This document shows, in pieces, positions 7,675 to 11,294 of a DNA stretch of 11,294 nucleotides. Within the stretch, counting starts at the first letter, position 1. Every line of letters starts with the position of its first letter. Origin of the DNA: Hyphomicrobiales bacterium (GTDB lineage Bacteria; Pseudomonadota; Alphaproteobacteria; Rhizobiales; Aestuariivirgaceae); assembly GCA_025362535.1 (NCBI GenBank), contig JANYGE010000212.1:1-11294 (forward strand), given 5' to 3'. The notes under the pieces are model-generated. The model did not search any database and was not told the DNA's origin. It saw only the letters and a program-made list of their open reading frames with translations. Both the position numbers and the translations under genes were made by a program.

Positions 7675-8784
7675 ATGAAATCGCGTGCTGCTGTTGCTTT
7701 CGAATCTGGCAAACCCCTCGAAATTGTTGAAGTCGATCTTGAAGGCCCAAAGTTTGGTGAAGTGCTGGTCGAAATCAAGGCCACAGGCGTGTGCCACACC
7801 GATGAGTTCACCATTTCAGGCGCTGATCCTGAGGGCCTGTTTCCTGCGATCATGGGCCATGAGGGGGCGGGCATTGTGCTTGAAGTCGGCCCCGGTGTTA
7901 CATCCCTGAAATCCGGCGATCATGTGATCCCGCTTTACACACCAGAATGCCGCGAATGCGAATATTGCTTGAACCCCAAAACCAATCTCTGTCAAAAAAT
8001 AAGAACCACGCAAGGCAAGGGCCTGATGCCTGATGGCACTTCGCGCTTTTCCTATAAGGGCAAAGCCATCCATCATTATATGGGTTGCTCCACATTCTCG
8101 AATTATACGGTGCTGCCGGAAATCGCCCTGGCCAAAGTGCGCCAAGATGCACCCTTCGATAAGATTTGCTATATCGGCTGTGGCGTCACCACGGGTGTGG
8201 GCGCGGTGATCAACACCGCGAAAGTTGAAGTGGGCTCCACCGCAATAGTCTTCGGTCTTGGTGGCATTGGCCTCAATGTGATTCAGGGTTTGCGTTTAGC
8301 CGGAGCTCGCCAGATCGTGGGCGTTGATATGAATGACGATAAGGAAAGCTGGGGCCGCAAATTTGGCATGACGCATTTCGTGAACCCCGCAAAAGTCTCT
8401 GGCGATATGGTGGCTCATCTGGTCGAGCTGACGGGTGGTGGTGCGGATTACACATTCGAATGTATCGGCAATGTCAAAGTGATGCGCATTGCATTGGAAG
8501 CAGCGCATAAGGGCTGGGGCCAATCGATCATCATCGGTGTGGCCGGCGCGGGTCAAGAAATTTCAACCAGGCCGTTCCAATTGGTCACGGGTCGCTCATG
8601 GCGTGGCACGGCCTTTGGTGGGGCGCGTGGTCGCACTGATGTACCGAAGATTGTCGATTGGTATATGGATGGCAAAATCGAAATAGATCCCATGATCACC
8701 CACATCCTGCCACTCGAAAAAATCAATGACGCGTTTGATCTGATGCATGAAGGCAAATCAATCCGCAGCGTTGTGGTTTTTTAA
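7675..8784 (+). CDS. frmA: S-(hydroxymethyl)glutathione dehydrogenase, class III alcohol dehydrogenase
   Basis: A 369-residue zinc-dependent medium-chain dehydrogenase, the exact length of the glutathione-dependent formaldehyde dehydrogenase class. The ATG at 7675 is chosen because TGGAGA lies 8 bases upstream and because [10 protein letters not shown] is the conserved N-terminus; the open frame back to 7555 is only intergenic sequence. Catalytic zinc ligands are C40, H62 and C169, and structural zinc ligands C92, C95, C98 and C106. The NAD-binding GLGGIG is at 194-199 with D218 at the end of the next strand. Class III markers are SGADPEG (48-54) and [18 protein letters not shown] (108-125), whose R110 matches the glutathione-carboxylate arginine. 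It oxidises the spontaneous formaldehyde-glutathione adduct in the cytoplasm and can also reduce S-nitrosoglutathione. No S-formylglutathione hydrolase lies next to it. Also known as adhC or flhA. Confidence 0.94.
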   Translation: MKSRAAVAFESGKPLEIVEVDLEGPKFGEVLVEIKATGVCHTDEFTISGADPEGLFPAIMGHEGAGIVLEVGPGVTSLKSGDHVIPLYTPECRECEYCLNPKTNLCQKIRTTQGKGLMPDGTSRFSYKGKAIHHYMGCSTFSNYTVLPEIALAKVRQDAPFDKICYIGCGVTTGVGAVINTAKVEVGSTAIVFGLGGIGLNVIQGLRLAGARQIVGVDMNDDKESWGRKFGMTHFVNPAKVSGDMVAHLVELTGGGADYTFECIGNVKVMRIALEAAHKGWGQSIIIGVAGAGQEISTRPFQLVTGRSWRGTAFGGARGRTDVPKIVDWYMDGKIEIDPMITHILPLEKINDAFDLMHEGKSIRSVVVF

Positions 8785-9110
8785 TCGGTGTGAAACACAT
8801 TCTCTAACGGTGCCCACCACACACCGGGCTTGTTGCTGGCAAAGACTTCCTGCATCGGGTCGGTAATGGCCCACCATTCCTTCATGCGCGGCGCGTGCTT
8901 TATTTTTTCCATGTCGGCCGCATAATCTGTGCCCACATATTCCCAATAGGCCACCAGAAAATTCTCAGGCTCTTTGAGAAAAATTGTGTAATTGCGAATA
9001 TTGCTGTCGTGAATAGCTTTGAGAATTTCCGGCCACACCGCTGCATGAATGCGGTTATATTCCGGAATGATTTCAGGCTTCACTTTGACAACATGGCACA
9101 TGCGTTGCAT
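8781..9110 (-). CDS. rhaM: L-rhamnose mutarotase-family protein
   Basis: A 109-residue protein of the RhaM family, which interconverts the anomers of L-rhamnose through a small dimeric alpha/beta-barrel fold. The ATG at 9110 is chosen because GGGAG lies 7 bases upstream on the minus strand and because [12 protein letters not shown] matches the family N-terminus; the frame reaches back to 9182 but that extension is not conserved. Visible family residues include Y18 and the catalytic-type H22 ([12 protein letters not shown]), RNYTIFL (39-45), the paired W79-W80 in [10 protein letters not shown], and the C-terminal [12 protein letters not shown]. No rhamnose isomerase, kinase or transporter is in the window, so its substrate is uncertain. 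It converges on frmA, sharing TTAA with it, and diverges from the ABC-F gene across 81 bases. Confidence 0.85.
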   Translation of the reverse strand: MQRMCHVVKVKPEIIPEYNRIHAAVWPEILKAIHDSNIRNYTIFLKEPENFLVAYWEYVGTDYAADMEKIKHAPRMKEWWAITDPMQEVFASNKPGVWWAPLENVFHTD

Positions 9111-9191
9111 TTTTAGTCTCCCATTTTCTAAAACATAACACAAACAAACAACTAGAGAAGCCCTCGCAACTAGGCTATCCACCGCGACAAC
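9111..9191. promoter_or_regulatory. Divergent rhaM/uup intergenic region
   Basis: These 81 bases must hold the promoters for the minus-strand mutarotase gene and the plus-strand ABC-F gene. The minus side has a clear GGGAG ribosome binding site 7 bases before its ATG. The plus side lacks one: the 20 bases before the uup ATG contain no purine-rich stretch. A+T-rich sequence at 9124-9155 is the likeliest place for promoter elements, but I cannot define -35 and -10 boxes with confidence. Confidence 0.4.
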
Positions 9192-11000
9192 ATGGCAAAT
9201 CTCCTTTTAAATCTCCAAAACATCCACCTCACCTACGGCGGCAAGCCCGTGCTCGAAGGGGCTGAACTGATGCTGCACAATGATGATCGCATGTGTCTGG
9301 TGGGCCGCAACGGTTCGGGCAAATCCACGCTGTTAAAGATCGCGGCAGGCCTTGTTGAAATGGATAATGGCACACGCTGGATGCAGCCCAGCACCACCAT
9401 CCGCTATTTGCCGCAAGAGCCAGATTTCACCGGCTATTCAACTGTGCTTGATTATGTTGAAGCTGGCCTTGGCCCGACGGATAATCCCTATCGCTGCCGC
9501 CATTATTTGAATGAGCTCGGCCTCACTGGTGATGAAAATCCGGCAAATCTTTCAGGTGGTGAATCGCGCCGTGCGGCCATTGCCCGAACCCTTGCACCAG
9601 AGCCTGATATTCTTCTTTTGGATGAACCCACCAACCATCTTGATCTTCCAGCGATTGAATGGCTCGAAGCTGAGCTTAAATCTTTGCGCTCGGCTTTCAT
9701 CTTGATCAGCCATGATCGGCGTTTTCTCGAAGCGCTGTCGAACCGCACCATTTGGTTGGATCGTGGCTCTGCCAAACGCATGAACCGTGGCTTTGCCCAT
9801 TTTGAAGAATGGCGTGATCAGGTTTTAGAAGAAGAGGAAATCGAACAGCATAAATTAGCCGCACGCATAGCCACTGAAGAACATTGGATGCGTTATGGCG
9901 TCACCGCACGGCGCAAACGCAATGTGCGGCGCGTGGGCCTGCTCTCCACCTTGCGTGGTGAGCGCCGCGAATATGTGGGCAGTCAGGGCAATGTGAAACT
10001 CAGTGCATCAACTGGCGATCTCTCTGGCAAGCTCGTGGCTGAAGCCAAAAAAATGTCGAAGTCTTTCGGCGAGCGTGAAATTGTCAAAGATCTTGATCTT
10101 TTGCTCCTGCGCGGTGATCGCCTCGGCATTGTCGGCCCCAATGGTGCAGGCAAAACCACATTGATTAAATTGATCACCGGACTTCTCGCACCTGATTCCG
10201 GAACCATCAAGCTTGGCACCAATCTGCAAATCGTAGCCTTGGATCAAAGCCGCGCCAGCCTTGATCCCAAAATGTTGCTCGCCGATGTGATCACGGGAGG
10301 GCGCGGTCAATCCGTCACCATCAATGGCGAAACCAAACATGTGGTGGGCTATATGCGCGACTTCCTGTTTAAACCCGAGCAGGCCAGAACACCTGTTTCA
10401 GTTTTATCCGGCGGTGAACGCGCAAGGCTCATATTAGCGCGCGAGTTAGCCAAGCCCTCTAATTTCCTCATCCTCGATGAACCCACCAATGATCTCGATT
10501 TGGAAACGCTAGACCTGCTGCAGGAAATGTTGGCCGATTACAAAGGCACCATTCTGTTGGTCAGCCACGACCGTGATTTCCTAGACCGTGTTGCGACTTC
10601 AGTTCTGATGTATGAAGGCGATGGCAAATGGCAGGAGTATGCTGGCGGCTACACCGATATGCTGGCCCAGCGCGGGGCAGGGGTGGATGCCAGAAAAATT
10701 AAAGAAGAGCTGCGCGAACGCAGCGAGAGCATTGCTACGCCAATCGTGCTGCAAGCCAAACGAAAGTTCAGTTTCAAAGAAAAATACGCGTTGGATAATT
10801 TGCCCGTAAAAATTGAAGCCTTGAAAACCGAATTGGCAAAACTCGAAGTGATCTTGGCCGATTCAACCCTCTTCACCCGCGACCCCAAACAATTCGAAAA
10901 AACCAGCACCCGCCACGCGGTGGCCGCCAACGAACTTTCAAGCGCAGAAGAACAATGGCTGGAACTGGAAATGCTGAGAGAAGAGTTGGAAACGCGGTGA
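9192..11000 (+). CDS. uup: ABC-F family ATPase, Uup-like
   Basis: A 602-residue soluble protein with two ABC ATPase domains and no membrane segments, so a ribosome-acting ABC-F factor rather than a transporter. Domain 1: Walker A GRNGSGKS (38-45), signature LSGGE (120-124), Walker B LLLDEP (141-146). Domain 2: Walker A GPNGAGKT (315-322), signature LSGGE (405-409), Walker B LILDEP (426-431). Both Walker B glutamates (E145, E430) are present. The interdomain linker (about 190-285) holds a basic patch, ARRKRNVRRVG (239-249), the part that reaches P-site tRNA in ABC-F proteins. A charged C-terminal region (about 524-602) looks like the coiled coil of Uup. The N-terminus MANLLLNLQNI fits the alphaproteobacterial group, but no clear Shine-Dalgarno precedes the ATG. 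A housekeeping role in translation is more likely than antibiotic resistance. Confidence 0.92.
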   Translation: MANLLLNLQNIHLTYGGKPVLEGAELMLHNDDRMCLVGRNGSGKSTLLKIAAGLVEMDNGTRWMQPSTTIRYLPQEPDFTGYSTVLDYVEAGLGPTDNPYRCRHYLNELGLTGDENPANLSGGESRRAAIARTLAPEPDILLLDEPTNHLDLPAIEWLEAELKSLRSAFILISHDRRFLEALSNRTIWLDRGSAKRMNRGFAHFEEWRDQVLEEEEIEQHKLAARIATEEHWMRYGVTARRKRNVRRVGLLSTLRGERREYVGSQGNVKLSASTGDLSGKLVAEAKKMSKSFGEREIVKDLDLLLLRGDRLGIVGPNGAGKTTLIKLITGLLAPDSGTIKLGTNLQIVALDQSRASLDPKMLLADVITGGRGQSVTINGETKHVVGYMRDFLFKPEQARTPVSVLSGGERARLILARELAKPSNFLILDEPTNDLDLETLDLLQEMLADYKGTILLVSHDRDFLDRVATSVLMYEGDGKWQEYAGGYTDMLAQRGAGVDARKIKEELRERSESIATPIVLQAKRKFSFKEKYALDNLPVKIEALKTELAKLEVILADSTLFTRDPKQFEKTSTRHAVAANELSSAEEQWLELEMLREELETR

Positions 11001-11014
11001 CATCGCCACCAGCT

Positions 11015-11078
11015 CTTCGAGGCCCAAGGTGTGGCACCTCATGCTGAGGCGCTCGCAGCGCAGCGGAGAGCCTCGAAG
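11015..11078. repeat. Multi-hairpin palindrome between convergent genes
   Basis: An outer 9-base perfect inverted repeat, CTTCGAGGC (11015-11023) and GCCTCGAAG (11070-11078), encloses two inner hairpins: CCTCA-TGC-TGAGG (11037-11049) and GCGCT-CGC-AGCGC (11049-11061). They share base 11049, so one is trimmed by a pair if both form. GGTG-TGG-CACC (11028-11038) is an alternative to the first. The CCTCATGCTGAGG and CCTCGAAGCAT strings closely resemble an intergenic repeat family widespread in Hyphomicrobiales, by recollection. It fills nearly all the 95 bases between the uup and ppa stop codons and could serve both as a transcription barrier and as a dispersed repeat. Confidence 0.6.
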
Positions 11079-11095
11079 CATCTGTTAAAGCTCAC

Positions 11096-11294
11096 TCACT
11101 TCCCCTTCTTCGCCCGCTCAATGCCTTCCACGATCATCTGTTCGGCTTCAATGGCATTGCCCCAGCCTAGCACTTTCACCCATTTGCCGGTCTCCAGATC
11201 TTTGTAGTGTTGGAAAAAATGTTCGATCTGCTGGATGGTGATATCCGGCAGGTCCAGATAATTATGCACATTCTCATAACGCCGCGTCAGGCGG
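11096..11294 (-). CDS. ppa: Inorganic pyrophosphatase (C-terminal part; 5' end outside window)
   Basis: The last 65 codons and TGA stop of a type I soluble inorganic pyrophosphatase, which hydrolyses pyrophosphate to two phosphates in the cytoplasm. The visible protein contains [20 protein letters not shown], followed by [20 protein letters not shown] and the C-terminal IERAKKGK. The HFFxHYKxLExGKWVKVxGW pattern is diagnostic of the family's C-terminus. The usual length is about 175-180 residues, so the active-site aspartates lie outside the window. It is read toward uup, convergent, with the palindromic element between them. Confidence 0.9.
   Translation of the reverse strand, partial: RLTRRYENVHNYLDLPDITIQQIEHFFQHYKDLETGKWVKVLGWGNAIEAEQMIVEGIERAKKGK

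Noticed and set aside
9111..9182. N-terminal extension of the mutarotase on the minus strand
   Set aside because: The family starts at MQRM; GGGAG sits just before that ATG, and the extension has no family similarity that I recognise.
9503..9800. Minus-strand reading frames inside the ABC-F gene
   Set aside because: They lie fully within intact ABC-F motifs and look like shadows; composition is arginine/serine rich with no domain.
9192..11000. ABC-F gene as an antibiotic-resistance determinant
   Set aside because: The N-terminus, full linker and charged C-terminal coiled coil fit the housekeeping Uup group, and no resistance or mobile context is present.
1..11294. CRISPR array, transposon, phage, toxin-antitoxin or defence system, tRNA or rRNA
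   Set aside because: No regularly spaced repeats, transposase or integrase motifs, tRNA-like cloverleaf genes or rRNA segments were seen; nearly all sequence is accounted for by metabolic and housekeeping genes.

Overview
The window carries ordinary chromosomal genes of an alphaproteobacterium. The best guess is the order Hyphomicrobiales (Rhizobiales), based on protein families, gene order and an intergenic palindrome of a type common there; base composition looks close to 50% G+C by eye. I see no mobile element, phage, CRISPR array, tRNA or rRNA, and no evidence of a new defence or biosynthetic system. The main content is a nearly complete polyol (sorbitol/mannitol) uptake and oxidation operon.

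Region 1 (1-7502), polyol locus, all on the + strand. A SorC-family sugar-responsive regulator (cut at its N-terminus by the window edge) is followed by a 233-base gap. This gap holds three copies of a TGRGCTTTT half-site, the likely operator. Then come smoE (periplasmic binding protein), smoF and smoG (permeases), smoK (ATPase), smoS (SDR-type polyol dehydrogenase) and mtlK (long-chain mannitol 2-dehydrogenase). From smoF onward the genes touch or overlap. A strong stem-loop separates smoE from smoF, where a highly expressed binding protein usually needs to be uncoupled from its membrane partners. Together these genes would import hexitols and oxidise them to ketoses (sorbitol and mannitol to fructose). 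No sugar kinase is present in the window.

Region 2 (7503-9110). An intergenic stretch rich in small palindromes leads into a zinc-dependent class III alcohol dehydrogenase (glutathione-dependent formaldehyde dehydrogenase). Its stop codon overlaps, tail to tail, the stop codon of a minus-strand gene for an L-rhamnose mutarotase-family protein.

Region 3 (9111-11294). Divergent from the mutarotase is a two-domain ABC-F ATPase of the Uup type, with a charged C-terminal extension. It converges on a minus-strand inorganic pyrophosphatase gene, of which only the last 65 codons are in the window. Between the two lies a multi-hairpin palindrome that resembles dispersed repeats of Hyphomicrobiales genomes.

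The most useful leads are the three-part operator candidate, the smoE-smoF stem-loop, an unusual cysteine-bearing loop in SmoF, the orphan mutarotase, and the two palindromic intergenic elements.
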